A DNA stretch of 64,000 bases from Pseudomonas asturiensis. GTDB lineage: Bacteria > Pseudomonadota > Gammaproteobacteria > Pseudomonadales > Pseudomonadaceae. The stretch's first letter is position 1. Each line of letters begins with the position of its first letter. The stretch spans positions 496,001-560,000 of the forward strand of contig NZ_FRDA01000002.1 in assembly GCF_900143095.1 (NCBI RefSeq), in the 5' to 3' direction. The notes under the pieces were generated by a model that was not told the origin of the DNA, did no database searches, and saw only the letters and a program-made list of their open reading frames with translations. Positions 1-8,213 of the stretch are shown piece by piece. The position numbers and the translations under genes were made by a program.

Positions 1-358
1 CTTCCAGGGCCACCGACAGCGGCTTACCGGCCTTGACCTGCTCGCGGATGCGTTCGATCAGTGCCTTGGTCTGCGGTTGTCCAGGCTGTTTGAGCAGAAT
101 TCCAAGAGATCGTTCCAACGGTTGCCCTGCTCCCAGCAAAGTCGCGAGCTGCTGGGTGAAACTGACCAGCGCTGCGCCGTTAAGCAGGCCACTGCCCAAC
201 GCCCGACGCAGCCCGCCAAGGCTGGCGCTGTCGATCTGCAAGACCATCAGGCCGCGCTTGTGCAGTGCCGCGACGGCAGCGTCCTGATCGCGAGCTTCCA
301 GCGTGCCGTTCTGCTGCGCTCCCTGAGCGTCGAGCGCGCGGTACTTGAACAGGCTCAC
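1..358 (-). CDS. gspF: type II secretion inner-membrane protein GspF, 5' part only
   Basis: The N-terminal 119 residues or so of a GspF-family platform protein; the rest lies beyond the left edge. The frame opens with GTG at 358 (VSLFKYRALDAQG), the usual beginning of GspF/PilC proteins, and continues through SFTQQLATLLGAGQPLERSL, the first conserved GspF-domain segment. GspF sits in the inner membrane and couples the GspE ATPase to pseudopilus assembly. The GTG start overlaps the gspE stop by 4 bases, so the two are translationally coupled. Identification is firm although the gene is truncated by the window. Confidence 0.9.
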   Translation of the reverse strand, partial: MSLFKYRALDAQGAQQNGTLEARDQDAAVAALHKRGLMVLQIDSASLGGLRRALGSGLLNGAALVSFTQQLATLLGAGQPLERSLGILLKQPGQPQTKALIERIREQVKAGKPLSVALE

Positions 359-2091
359 GTGCCTTCACCCCGAGTGACGCGCAGCACTTCTTCAAGCGAC
401 GTGACGCCCGCCACTGCCTGACGCAACCCTTCTTCATGCAGGGTTCGCAAGCCACCGCGACGGGCCGCCTCTTCCAGCGTGGACGCATCGGCGTGACGCA
501 TGAGCAGGCTGCGCAGTTCTTCATTCATGACCAGCAATTCGGTGATCGCACTGCGCCCGCGATAACCTGCGCCCGGCGCATCGGCACGCGGCCGATAGAG
601 GCGGATCGGGCGCTCATCCGTGAACCGATCAAGGCCGTGCTCGGCAATCAACTCAGGTGGCGCATCGAAGGCCTCGCGGGTCTCGGGGTCCAGACGGCGT
701 ACCAGACGCTGAGCCAGAATGCCGTTGACGGTCGAGGCAATCAGGTAGCTTTCCACGCCCATATCCAGCAGACGGGTAATACTCGCGGCGGCACTGTTGG
801 TGTGGAGCGTGGACAGCACCAGGTGACCGGTCAGCGAGGATTGAATCGCAATGCGGCAGGTTTCAAGGTCGCGCATCTCGCCGATCATGATCACGTCCGG
901 GTCCTGTCGCACGATGGAGCGCAAGGCACCTGCGAAATCCAGCCCGATGGAAGGCTTGACCTGGATCTGGTTGATGCCTTCGAGCTGATACTCCACCGGG
1001 TCTTCAACAGTGATGATCTTGCGTTCGGCGGTATTGAGCCGAGACAGTGCGGTGTAAAGCGTGGTGGTCTTACCTGAACCGGTAGGGCCGGTGACCAGCA
1101 GAATGCCGTGCGGCCGTTCGAGCACGTCGAGAAAATCATCCAGACGTTCGCCGTCGAACCCAAGGCTTGGAAAGTCGAAGTCGATGGTCTGACGGTCCAG
1201 CAGCCGCATCACCACCGACTCGCCGAAACTGGTCGGCACGGTCGAAACCCGCAGGTCCAGTTCCTTGCCCTGGATGCGCAGCATGATCCGCCCATCCTGT
1301 GGCAAGCGGCGCTCGGCGATGTCCAGCCGGGCCATGATCTTCACGCGGGAAATCACCGCCGCCGAAGAACTGGACGGCGGTGCTTCGGCCTCGTGCAGCA
1401 CGCCGTCGATGCGGTAACGAACCTTGAGCTGGCTTTCGAACGGCTCGATATGAATGTCGGATGCGCGCTGCTCGACGGCGCGCTGCAGAATCAGGTTGAC
1501 CAGACGAATCACCGGGGCCTCGGACGCCAGGTCCTTGAGGTGCTCGATGTCTTCAAGCGAGCCGCCTTCGTCGTCAAGGTTTTCGATCAGCGTGCCCATG
1601 GCCGAACGACCCTGCCCATAATAGCGCTCGATCAGCGTCTCCACTTCGTTGCGAGGGCCGATCGCCACCTGCACGGGTACTTCGCAGGCGTAGGCGATGG
1701 CCTGAAACGGGTACAGCACAGAAGGGTTGGCGCTCAGCACCTGCACGCCCTCCTCACTCCAGTTGACCGGCACCACCTGATAGTGACGCATGAAGCGTTC
1801 AGTCAGGGGTGGCAGCGGATCCAGAAGCGGCGGCAACGCGTCGGCCATTAATAAAGGAGCTTGCAGCAGCGCGGCCCAGGCCCGCGCCAACTCGAATTCG
1901 GAAACCAGTCCCAGACGCGTCAGCAGACCCAACAGCTCAGTGCCTTCGGACTCTTGCTGCAAGCGTTGCGCACGCTCCAGATCCTGCAGCTTGAGACCCG
2001 CATTTTCCGTCAGCCAGGCGCACACCTGACCTGCATCGGGAATCAGTATTTGGGAGGCATCAACGGGAAATGAAGACATGGGCGAGGACAT
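355..2091 (-). CDS. gspE: type II secretion system ATPase GspE
   Basis: Secretion ATPase of 578 residues that powers pseudopilus assembly at the cytoplasmic face. The N-terminal T2SSE_N-like part (to about residue 190) is followed by the ATPase core with SDIHIEPFE, Walker A GPTGSGKT (residues 335-342, Lys341), the Asp box ITVEDPVEYQ, Walker B DPDVIMIGEMRD and the His box LVLSTLHTN. The C-terminal region that normally carries a zinc-binding CxxC...CxxC motif has no cysteines here: the stretch from LVRRLDPETREA to GYRGRSAITELL reads with D, E, R and A in their place. A second in-frame ATG at 2079 (MSSFPVD) could also be the start; neither has a clear Shine-Dalgarno. It leads directly into gspF. 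Confidence 0.93.
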   Translation of the reverse strand: MSSPMSSFPVDASQILIPDAGQVCAWLTENAGLKLQDLERAQRLQQESEGTELLGLLTRLGLVSEFELARAWAALLQAPLLMADALPPLLDPLPPLTERFMRHYQVVPVNWSEEGVQVLSANPSVLYPFQAIAYACEVPVQVAIGPRNEVETLIERYYGQGRSAMGTLIENLDDEGGSLEDIEHLKDLASEAPVIRLVNLILQRAVEQRASDIHIEPFESQLKVRYRIDGVLHEAEAPPSSSSAAVISRVKIMARLDIAERRLPQDGRIMLRIQGKELDLRVSTVPTSFGESVVMRLLDRQTIDFDFPSLGFDGERLDDFLDVLERPHGILLVTGPTGSGKTTTLYTALSRLNTAERKIITVEDPVEYQLEGINQIQVKPSIGLDFAGALRSIVRQDPDVIMIGEMRDLETCRIAIQSSLTGHLVLSTLHTNSAAASITRLLDMGVESYLIASTVNGILAQRLVRRLDPETREAFDAPPELIAEHGLDRFTDERPIRLYRPRADAPGAGYRGRSAITELLVMNEELRSLLMRHADASTLEEAARRGGLRTLHEEGLRQAVAGVTSLEEVLRVTRGEGT

Positions 2092-2114
2092 CTACTGCAT
2101 CGAAGGGACAGGTT

Positions 2115-2156
2115 CACGGCCCTCACCTGCCTTGAAAAAGAGCAGGGAGGGCCGTG
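2115..2156 (-). terminator. stem-loop between the small secreted protein and gspE
   Basis: Arms CACGGCCCTC (2115-2124) and GAGGGCCGTG (2147-2156) are perfect complements. A further 5-bp inner stem (2126-2130 with 2142-2146) closes an 11-base loop. It lies 28 bases after the stop at 2184 and just before the gspE start, so it probably ends or attenuates transcription arriving from the small gene. There is no strong T-tract, so termination is inferred from stem strength only. Confidence 0.5.
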
Positions 2157-2183
2157 GTCAGAAGCGTCAAACGGCTGGTTTGA

Positions 2184-2393
2184 CTACTTCTGAGGAGAAG
2201 TGTTCTGCGGACGACCACCTTTTGTGGTTTCGGTTTTCTGTTGCTGCGCTGCCTTGGCGTCAGTGGTCTGGGTCATGACGGTCGAATCACTGGTCCCGGA
2301 AGTCGCATCGGCGTCAGTCGATTCGGCGGCAAAAACAGCACCGCTTAGTGCCAGACCCGCAATAACGCCTGCTGCCATACTGGACAACTTCAT
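2184..2393 (-). CDS. small secreted hypothetical protein
   Basis: A 69-residue protein with a clear signal peptide (MKLSSMAAGVIAGLALSGAVFA, cleavage probably after AVFA). The mature part is short, hydrophilic and low in complexity, rich in Thr, Ala, Gln and Lys. The frame is open further upstream, but the ATG at 2393 is chosen because GGAG stands 8 bases before it and the signal peptide begins there. I recognise no family. No cysteines or membrane segments follow the signal, so a free periplasmic or secreted peptide is most likely. It is co-directional with gspE, but the hairpin at 2115-2156 separates them. Confidence 0.7.
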   Translation of the reverse strand: MKLSSMAAGVIAGLALSGAVFAAESTDADATSGTSDSTVMTQTTDAKAAQQQKTETTKGGRPQNTSPQK

Positions 2394-2873
2394 AACTAAT
2401 ACTCCACTGAATAGAACAATTAGCCCACAACAAAGAGGGCCATAAGGGATCACGAGAGAAAAACTACCAGCTGCCACCACCTCGAAGAACCGGGGCAATT
2501 GTGAGCACCTGAAAAATCTTAAACCCATCGACCAGTAGGTTTAAGAAGAGTTCCCGAATTGTAAAGAAAAAATACCAAAATCAAGAAAAATACGCTTTTA
2601 TTTGACAATTGCGTCTGGTTTTCGACTTAATTGTAACGCTTTACGAATTCAAAGTGCCATCAACTAGTAGCCTATTGATGCCACTCCTCGTAATAAAAAC
2701 CACAATAAAAAACAGCAGAAACTTATTTAAACCGCCCCTGAATCGCTTCCCGTTACACCGGGATAAGACGCGATAACGGATCGCTGTTGCCTGAATAAAA
2801 GAAAACAGACACGCGCTCAATGGAGCGCTTGTCTGTCGGCAGTTTTTTAATTACAACGTCGTTGGAGAGCCGT
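2394..2873. other. intergenic region between divergent genes; AT-rich promoter region of the GH3 gene
   Basis: These 480 bases hold no convincing gene. The stretch from 2555 to 2740 is much richer in A+T than the surroundings. TTGACA at 2602-2607 with CTTAAT at 2626-2631 (18-base spacer) is a possible sigma-70 promoter for the glycosidase. GTAA-N4-TTAC at 2633-2644 is a short inverted repeat of the kind LacI-type repressors bind, but it is too short to assign. The hairpin at 2806-2835 is listed separately. Confidence 0.4.
2806..2835 (+). promoter_or_regulatory. leader hairpin with downstream T-run ahead of the GH3 gene (possible attenuator)
   Basis: Arms 2806-2818 and 2823-2835 pair at 12 of 13 positions around the loop AATG. 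Six T residues follow at 2843-2848, and the glycosidase start is 38 bases after the hairpin. A terminator-like structure between the probable promoter and the start codon suggests attenuation or an antitermination leader. The 7-base gap between stem and T-run is longer than in classical terminators, so a purely translational role or a terminator for an upstream transcript is also possible. Confidence 0.45.
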
Positions 2874-5615
2874 ATGAACAAACGAAAGATGATGGGTGCA
2901 CATTCCGCACTGGCCTTGCTGGCACTGGCCGTGTCGCAGGTCCATGCCGCTGATGCTTCCACGCTGCAGGCACGCGAAGACCGCGCTGAGAAAGCCGCAC
3001 AAAAAACCCTGGACAAGATGACCCAGGAAGAGAAGCTGACCTACATCGGCGGTACCGGTGGCTGGGATGTGAAACCCCTTTCCAACTACGGTGTTCCGCA
3101 GATCCACGGCGCTGACGGTGGCGTTGGTGTGCGTTACACCAGCGAAGGCAACGCACAGGGCGTGGTCTATCCGTCCGGCCCTAACCTGGCAGCTACCTGG
3201 AACCCGCGTCGCGCCATCGACCTGGGCCGAGCGCTGGGTTACGACACTGCCATCGGCGGCTACCAGTTCGTCACTGGTCCAGGCGTCAACCTGTACCGCA
3301 TGCCCTATGGCGGCCGCGCGTTCGAATACCTCTCCGGTGAAGACCCGTTTCTCGGCGCCAGCCTGGCACCAGGCGTGATCAACGGTATCCAGTCTCGTGG
3401 TGTGTGGGCCAACGCCAAGCACTACGCGGCCAACGACCAGGAAAGCAACCGTTTCAACCTCGACCAGATCATGAGCGAGCGCGTACTGCGTGAGATGTCG
3501 CTGCCTGCCTTCGAGTCCGCATCGAAGAACGGCAACGTCGCGATGATGATGTGTGCGTTCCAGAAGGTAAACGGCGACTTCGCTTGCGAAAGTGACCACT
3601 TGATCCGCCAGATCCTGAAGAAGGAATGGGGCTACAAGGGCTTCGTGCAGAGTGACTACAACGCCGTGGTACATGGCCTGAACGCTGCCCAGGCCGGTAC
3701 CGACCTGGACATGATGGGCTACCAGATGAACAGTAAGGTGCTCAAGCCTTACCTGGACAGCGGCGAGCTGAGCGCTGCGACCATCGACGACAAGGTTCGT
3801 CGCATCCTCAAGCAGATCTATCTGTACAAGTTCGACAGCAAAACCCCGTCGACCGTGCACAACATGAACAGCGCAACCAGCAACAAGGTCGCACTGAACG
3901 CTGCCCGCGAAGGCATCGTGCTGCTCAAGAACCAGAACAACCTGCTGCCGCTGGACAAGCAAAAAGCCAAGCGCATCGCGGTGGTCGGCAACCTGGCCAA
4001 ATACGCGCCACCTACCGGCTTCGGCAGCGCCAATGTCATGGCCAGCCATTACATCAGCGAGTTGAGCGGCCTGCAGCAGATGGCGCCCAACACCAAGGTC
4101 GAGTTCATCGATGGCCTGTCGCTGGATCCAAGCACCACGGCCTGGCGCAGCACTGACCAGACGGGTAAAGACACGCAGGGCATGAAAGTCGAGTACTTCA
4201 GCAACGCCGACTGGTCTGGCGACGCGGCGGTGACCCGTACTGAAAAACACGTCGATCTGGACTGGGCCAACGACAAGGACCTGCCGTTCGAAAGCAACAC
4301 CTCAGGCTCCGACCCATACACCAGCAAAGGCTCGACCGCAGGATCGCTCAACGGCGATACTTCTTCGACCTCGATTCGCTACACCGGCAAGATCACCCCG
4401 ACCGAAAGCGGCGAGCAGGTGTTCAAGGTTCGTGCCGACGGCGCAGTGCGTCTGTGGGTCAATGGCAAGAAGATCATCGACAACGGTGACGGCAAACCAC
4501 TGCCGGGCAACAGCATTCCGCCTACCATTCCTGAGTTCGCCAAGATCAGCCTCGAAGCAGGCCAGTCTTACGACGTGAAGCTGGAATACTCGCGCCGTGC
4601 CGGCTACCTGTCGACCATGGGCGGCCTGGTGGGCGTGCAGATGAGCTGGGCGTCGCTGAACGCGCCGCAGGATCTGTCGGCCTACGACGCGGTCGTGGTG
4701 GCAGTGGGTAACAGCAACGAATACGAAGGTGAAGGTTTCGACCACAGCTTCGATCTGCCTGAATACCAGAACCAGTTGATTCAGAGCATCGCCAGGGTCA
4801 ACCCGAACACCGTCGTCACCATGTTCGGTGGCACAGGTCTGAAAATGAGCGACTGGATCGATCAGGTTCCAGCAGCGCTGCATGCCTTCTATCCTGGACA
4901 GAACGGTGGTCAGGCCCTGGCCGAGATTCTGTTCGGCAAGGTCAACCCGTCGGGCAAGCTGCCGATCAGTATCGAACGCAACATCGAAGACAACCCGATC
5001 TACGCGACCTTCCCGAAATTCGACAACCAGAACTCGCTGGCCGAAATGAGCTACAAGGATGACCTGATGCTGGGTTATCGCGGCTACGAGAAGAAAGGCA
5101 TCAAGCCGCTGTATCCGTTCGGCTATGGCCTGTCTTACACCACCTTCGGCTACAGCAACATCAGCGTGACGCCGGGCGTTGCAGTGGGCAACACGCCGAT
5201 CAAGGTCTCGTTTGACCTGACCAACACCGGCAAGGTGGGCGGTTCGGAAGTGGCACAGCTGTACGTCGGTCAGCAGAACCCGAAAGTCGAGCGCCCGATC
5301 AAGGAACTCAAAGGCTACAAAAAGGTGTTCCTCAAGCCGGGTGAAAGCAAGCGCGTGACCATCGAGCTTAACGACCGCTCGCTGGCCTACTTCGACACCA
5401 AGACCAATCAGTGGGTGGTCGACGCCGACACCTTCAACCTGTCGCTGGGTGCTTCGTCGCAGGACATTCGCCTGAACGCCAAGCTGACCAACTCGTTCCG
5501 CCAGGAACTGTCGACGACCACCAGTAACCCGCTGCCACGTTCAGCGCTGAACTCGGTGAACGTCGAGAAGCCACCGGTCAAGACCGGCGGCGTGTTCGAT
5601 CAGACCAGCGAGTAA
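2874..5615 (+). CDS. secreted glycoside hydrolase family 3 with PA14 domain (beta-glucosidase type)
   Basis: A 913-residue exported glycosidase. A signal peptide (MNKRKMMGAHSALALLALAVSQVHA) precedes a GH3 N-terminal barrel (about 38-300) with the KHYAANDQESNR motif and the nucleophile Asp261 in GFVQSDYNAV. The GH3 C-terminal domain is interrupted by a PA14-like beta domain (about 434-590, with VRADGAVRLWVNGKKI), and a fibronectin III-like domain (about 770-840, EVAQLYVGQQNPKVERP) follows. PA14 insertions in GH3 enzymes often shape substrate choice; the exact sugar cannot be read from sequence. The start at 2874 has GGAGAG before it; the earlier in-frame ATG at 2820 lies inside the leader hairpin and would mask the signal peptide. 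It stands alone, facing the TetR gene, and may degrade plant-derived beta-glucosides. Confidence 0.9.
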   Translation: MNKRKMMGAHSALALLALAVSQVHAADASTLQAREDRAEKAAQKTLDKMTQEEKLTYIGGTGGWDVKPLSNYGVPQIHGADGGVGVRYTSEGNAQGVVYPSGPNLAATWNPRRAIDLGRALGYDTAIGGYQFVTGPGVNLYRMPYGGRAFEYLSGEDPFLGASLAPGVINGIQSRGVWANAKHYAANDQESNRFNLDQIMSERVLREMSLPAFESASKNGNVAMMMCAFQKVNGDFACESDHLIRQILKKEWGYKGFVQSDYNAVVHGLNAAQAGTDLDMMGYQMNSKVLKPYLDSGELSAATIDDKVRRILKQIYLYKFDSKTPSTVHNMNSATSNKVALNAAREGIVLLKNQNNLLPLDKQKAKRIAVVGNLAKYAPPTGFGSANVMASHYISELSGLQQMAPNTKVEFIDGLSLDPSTTAWRSTDQTGKDTQGMKVEYFSNADWSGDAAVTRTEKHVDLDWANDKDLPFESNTSGSDPYTSKGSTAGSLNGDTSSTSIRYTGKITPTESGEQVFKVRADGAVRLWVNGKKIIDNGDGKPLPGNSIPPTIPEFAKISLEAGQSYDVKLEYSRRAGYLSTMGGLVGVQMSWASLNAPQDLSAYDAVVVAVGNSNEYEGEGFDHSFDLPEYQNQLIQSIARVNPNTVVTMFGGTGLKMSDWIDQVPAALHAFYPGQNGGQALAEILFGKVNPSGKLPISIERNIEDNPIYATFPKFDNQNSLAEMSYKDDLMLGYRGYEKKGIKPLYPFGYGLSYTTFGYSNISVTPGVAVGNTPIKVSFDLTNTGKVGGSEVAQLYVGQQNPKVERPIKELKGYKKVFLKPGESKRVTIELNDRSLAYFDTKTNQWVVDADTFNLSLGASSQDIRLNAKLTNSFRQELSTTTSNPLPRSALNSVNVEKPPVKTGGVFDQTSE

Positions 5616-5657
5616 GCGCTCACGCAGTGACTGACTGAACCACGGACAGAACCAGGC

Positions 5658-6305
5658 TCAAGGACGAGCCCTTACTGCTGCATCGACCTGCGCAATGTAG
5701 GCATCGAAACTCTTGACCAGATCCACCCGTTCGGGAAAGCGCAACCACTGGATCTGCAAACCGTCCATCATCGACAGTATCTGCTGGATCAACACGTCCA
5801 GGTCCACATCCGTCCTCACCTCGCCACGCTCTACCAATTCCGAAAACTGCTTCAGCAGGTGCGCGTGTATGCGCTCGTAACGCGTTTGAAACCATTCGTA
5901 GGCAGGCTGGTTGTCGAGCAGGCTTTCGGTATTCAGGATCGAGAAGGCGCGCACGACGCCGGGCGCAGTCGCATTCGAGCGATTGATCGCCTGCAAACCG
6001 CCAAGCAGGCCGGTCAAGGTGTTTTCTTCGGTGCGCACTTCGGCTGCGATTCGTCCATTGACCTCGTCGCGGCGCTGGAGCACGCCCATCAGCAGAGAGA
6101 TTTTGCTGGGAAAGTGGTGCAACAAACCTGCGACGGAGATCCCGACGATGGCTGCCACTTTTGCGACCGAAGCGCCGGTATAGCCTTCCAGCGAAAACAC
6201 CTGCAAGGCCGCATCGAGCAGTTCTTCGCGACGTTTTTCACCTTTTGGCGCACGCCGTTGCCGGGTGACAACCGCGCCCGTTTCCCCAGGGGCTTGTCGT
6301 GTCAT
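5658..6305 (-). CDS. TetR-family transcriptional regulator
   Basis: A 215-residue one-domain repressor type. The N-terminal helix-turn-helix is clear: RREELLDAALQVFSLEGY, then VAKVAAIVGISVAGLLHHF with the typical HHFPSK ending (about residues 20-66). The rest is an all-helical ligand domain. I prefer the ATG at 6305 (MTRQAPGE) because AAGGAA lies just before it; an in-frame ATG at 6323 is possible. It is the last of three co-directional genes (GNAT, MFS, TetR), 82 bases after the permease, and is a plausible controller of that transporter. The inducer is unknown. Confidence 0.88.
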   Translation of the reverse strand: MTRQAPGETGAVVTRQRRAPKGEKRREELLDAALQVFSLEGYTGASVAKVAAIVGISVAGLLHHFPSKISLLMGVLQRRDEVNGRIAAEVRTEENTLTGLLGGLQAINRSNATAPGVVRAFSILNTESLLDNQPAYEWFQTRYERIHAHLLKQFSELVERGEVRTDVDLDVLIQQILSMMDGLQIQWLRFPERVDLVKSFDAYIAQVDAAVRARP

Positions 6306-6387
6306 ATGAGGTTCCTTCTTCAACAGCCGCGTACCCTACCCACTCAGGCTGAACCTGGCAACGGTATTGACAAGGACATCTGCGAGG

Positions 6388-7563
6388 TCAAATCGGCACC
6401 GCTCGCCTGACCCGGCAGTGTCGTTGCAGCATCAGCGCCATCGAAAACGCGATGCAACTGATCCCGAGGGATAACCACAACAAGCCGCGGTCACCCGCCA
6501 CCTGCTGCACCCAGGCATAAAACCAGGGCGCAGCCGCCGAAAGCACAAAGCCTGGCGCCAACAGACGCCCCTGCAAGCGCGCGTAGTGATGATGCGCAAA
6601 CAGCTCGAACGGCAGACTGGCCCGCAGCAACGTGCCCAGTCCATTCATGGCGCCGTAAAAGAAGATAAACAGGCAAGCCACCACGGCCACTCCCTGACTG
6701 TACAACGCCATGACGAAACACAGCACCAACCCGGCTCCTACCCACACGTTCAACCGCAGGGCCGGCAGACCTTGCCCCAGAAGCCGACTCATCAGCCGCG
6801 CACAGGTCTGCCCGATTCCCCATAACGCGACCCAGGCCACGGGCACGCCAAGGCCTGTGAGCAATGCAGGCAAATGGGCTGACAATCCGGCCGACATGAA
6901 ACCGATCAGTGTCATGCCCAAGGCGTAACCCAACTGGGGCAACCAGCCTGTCGTCACATCAGGCTCAGGCGCTTCATGGTCGTTTTTCAGAACAAGGACG
7001 GGCGCATCGGGCAAGCCACTCATCAGCAGACCGCCCAGCAGTGCGAAGCAGGCATAGACCGCCACCGCGCTGCGCCAGCCCAGTGCATCCAGCAACGCAT
7101 GCCCCAACGGCCAGAACACTGCCGAGGCCAAACCGCCCAACAGGGTGATCTGGACCATCAACGGCCGGGAGCGTGCGCCGATCAAGCCCGCGAGCGCAGC
7201 AAACAGGGCGTCGTAAAGCGACAGGCGCATGCCGATGCCCAGCACCGCCCAGCCAGGAAGCCAGATCGACGGGCGTTCGCATACGGCCAGCACGCAGCAC
7301 CCCAAGGCTGAAAGCAGGCTGCCCAGCTGCAACACCTGACGGGCTCCCAGACGCTGGATCAGCCATGAAATGACGGGGGACACAGTCCCCATGACCAACA
7401 GCGCCACCGACAGCCCGGAAAACACCTGCTGCCCGCTCCAGCCCAGATCCTCGGCGATGCTATTGCCGAATGCGCCCGGCAGGTAAAACGTCGTGCCCCA
7501 GAGGATCAATTGTGCGCAGCCCAGCCTGAAAACCAGGAGCCGGGGCAGAGTCGGACTGCTCAT
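6388..7563 (-). CDS. MFS transporter
   Basis: A 391-residue major facilitator permease with about 12 hydrophobic segments, starting LVFRLGCAQLILWGTTFYLPGAFG and holding a loop LIQRLGARQVLQLGSLLSALG like the MFS motif A region (R-x-G-x-R type). The start faces an acetyltransferase stop 6 bases away, so the two are almost certainly co-transcribed. The context suggests export of a small molecule together with its acetylation, for example an amino-group-bearing toxin or metabolite. Substrate specificity cannot be called from sequence. Confidence 0.85.
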   Translation of the reverse strand: MSSPTLPRLLVFRLGCAQLILWGTTFYLPGAFGNSIAEDLGWSGQQVFSGLSVALLVMGTVSPVISWLIQRLGARQVLQLGSLLSALGCCVLAVCERPSIWLPGWAVLGIGMRLSLYDALFAALAGLIGARSRPLMVQITLLGGLASAVFWPLGHALLDALGWRSAVAVYACFALLGGLLMSGLPDAPVLVLKNDHEAPEPDVTTGWLPQLGYALGMTLIGFMSAGLSAHLPALLTGLGVPVAWVALWGIGQTCARLMSRLLGQGLPALRLNVWVGAGLVLCFVMALYSQGVAVVACLFIFFYGAMNGLGTLLRASLPFELFAHHHYARLQGRLLAPGFVLSAAAPWFYAWVQQVAGDRGLLWLSLGISCIAFSMALMLQRHCRVRRAVPI

Positions 7564-7569
7564 GGTCGG

Positions 7570-8109
7570 TCAGACTGTGCGTTCGGCAGGTGTCGTCGAC
7601 GCACCGTCACTCAACGCCCGCTGCATCAGCACGGTGTCCACCCAGCGACCGTGCTTGAACCCGACCGATTCGAACACGCCGACCCGATGAAACCCAAGGC
7701 TTTCATGCAGGCGAATCGAAGCGGCGTTTTCGCTGTTGCCGATCACTGCAATCATCTGCCTCCAGCCGCCCTGCTCACAGTACCGGACCAGATCGCCCAG
7801 CAGCGCCCGACCGATACCCAGACCGCCCATTCCATCGCATACATACACAGAGTCTTCCACTGTAAAGCGATAGCCCGGACGGGGCCGGTAAGGTGTGACG
7901 TAGCCATACCCGACCAGCTCGCCCGCGCGCTCAGCGACTCGATACGGCAGGCCGTTTTCAAGGACCAGCGCGCGACGTCGCATCAACTCTTCAACGCTGG
8001 GCGGTTCGAGTTCGAAGCTGGAAATGCCATGCAGCACATGCTGGGCGTAGATCGCCTGAATGGCAGGCATATCGTCATCGCAGGCGTCGCGCAGGGTAAA
8101 GGTCGTCAT
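7570..8109 (-). CDS. GNAT acetyltransferase, phosphinothricin N-acetyltransferase-like
   Basis: 179 residues, a single GNAT domain. It begins with the typical RDACDDDMPAIQAIYAQHVLHG and has the PAT/MddA-like sequence VGYGYVTPYRPRPGYRFTVEDSVYV. The acetyl-CoA loop is GLGIGRALLGDLVRYCEQ, followed by NSENAASIRLHESLGFHRVG. Family members N-acetylate phosphinothricin, methionine sulfone or sulfoximine. It heads the GNAT-MFS-TetR group and is divergent from the LysR gene, sharing a 104-base promoter region with it. The actual acceptor is inferred from family only. Confidence 0.85.
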   Translation of the reverse strand: MTTFTLRDACDDDMPAIQAIYAQHVLHGISSFELEPPSVEELMRRRALVLENGLPYRVAERAGELVGYGYVTPYRPRPGYRFTVEDSVYVCDGMGGLGIGRALLGDLVRYCEQGGWRQMIAVIGNSENAASIRLHESLGFHRVGVFESVGFKHGRWVDTVLMQRALSDGASTTPAERTV

Positions 8110-8177
8110 GGAAAAGCTCTTGGCAGGTGTTTGTGAATGACTGCAATGATGCGTCCAGCGCCATTATTAAAAAAGCT

Positions 8178-8189
8178 ATGATTAATCAT
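8178..8189. promoter_or_regulatory. palindrome in the GNAT/LysR divergent promoter, probable LysR-type operator
   Basis: ATGATTAATCAT is a perfect 12-base palindrome lying 25 bases before the LysR start and 69 bases before the divergent GNAT start. LysR regulators usually bind T-N11-A dyads in exactly such divergent regions; here the wider site reads TATGATTAATCATCC. Assignment to this LysR protein is inferred from position. Confidence 0.5.
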
Positions 8190-8213
8190 CCACAGCATAA
8201 GAAATACTTTGCC

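Noticed and set aside
2633..2644. LacI-type operator GTAACGCTTTAC before the GH3 gene
   Set aside because: Only 4-base arms and no adjacent LacI gene; noted in the intergenic entry but not called.
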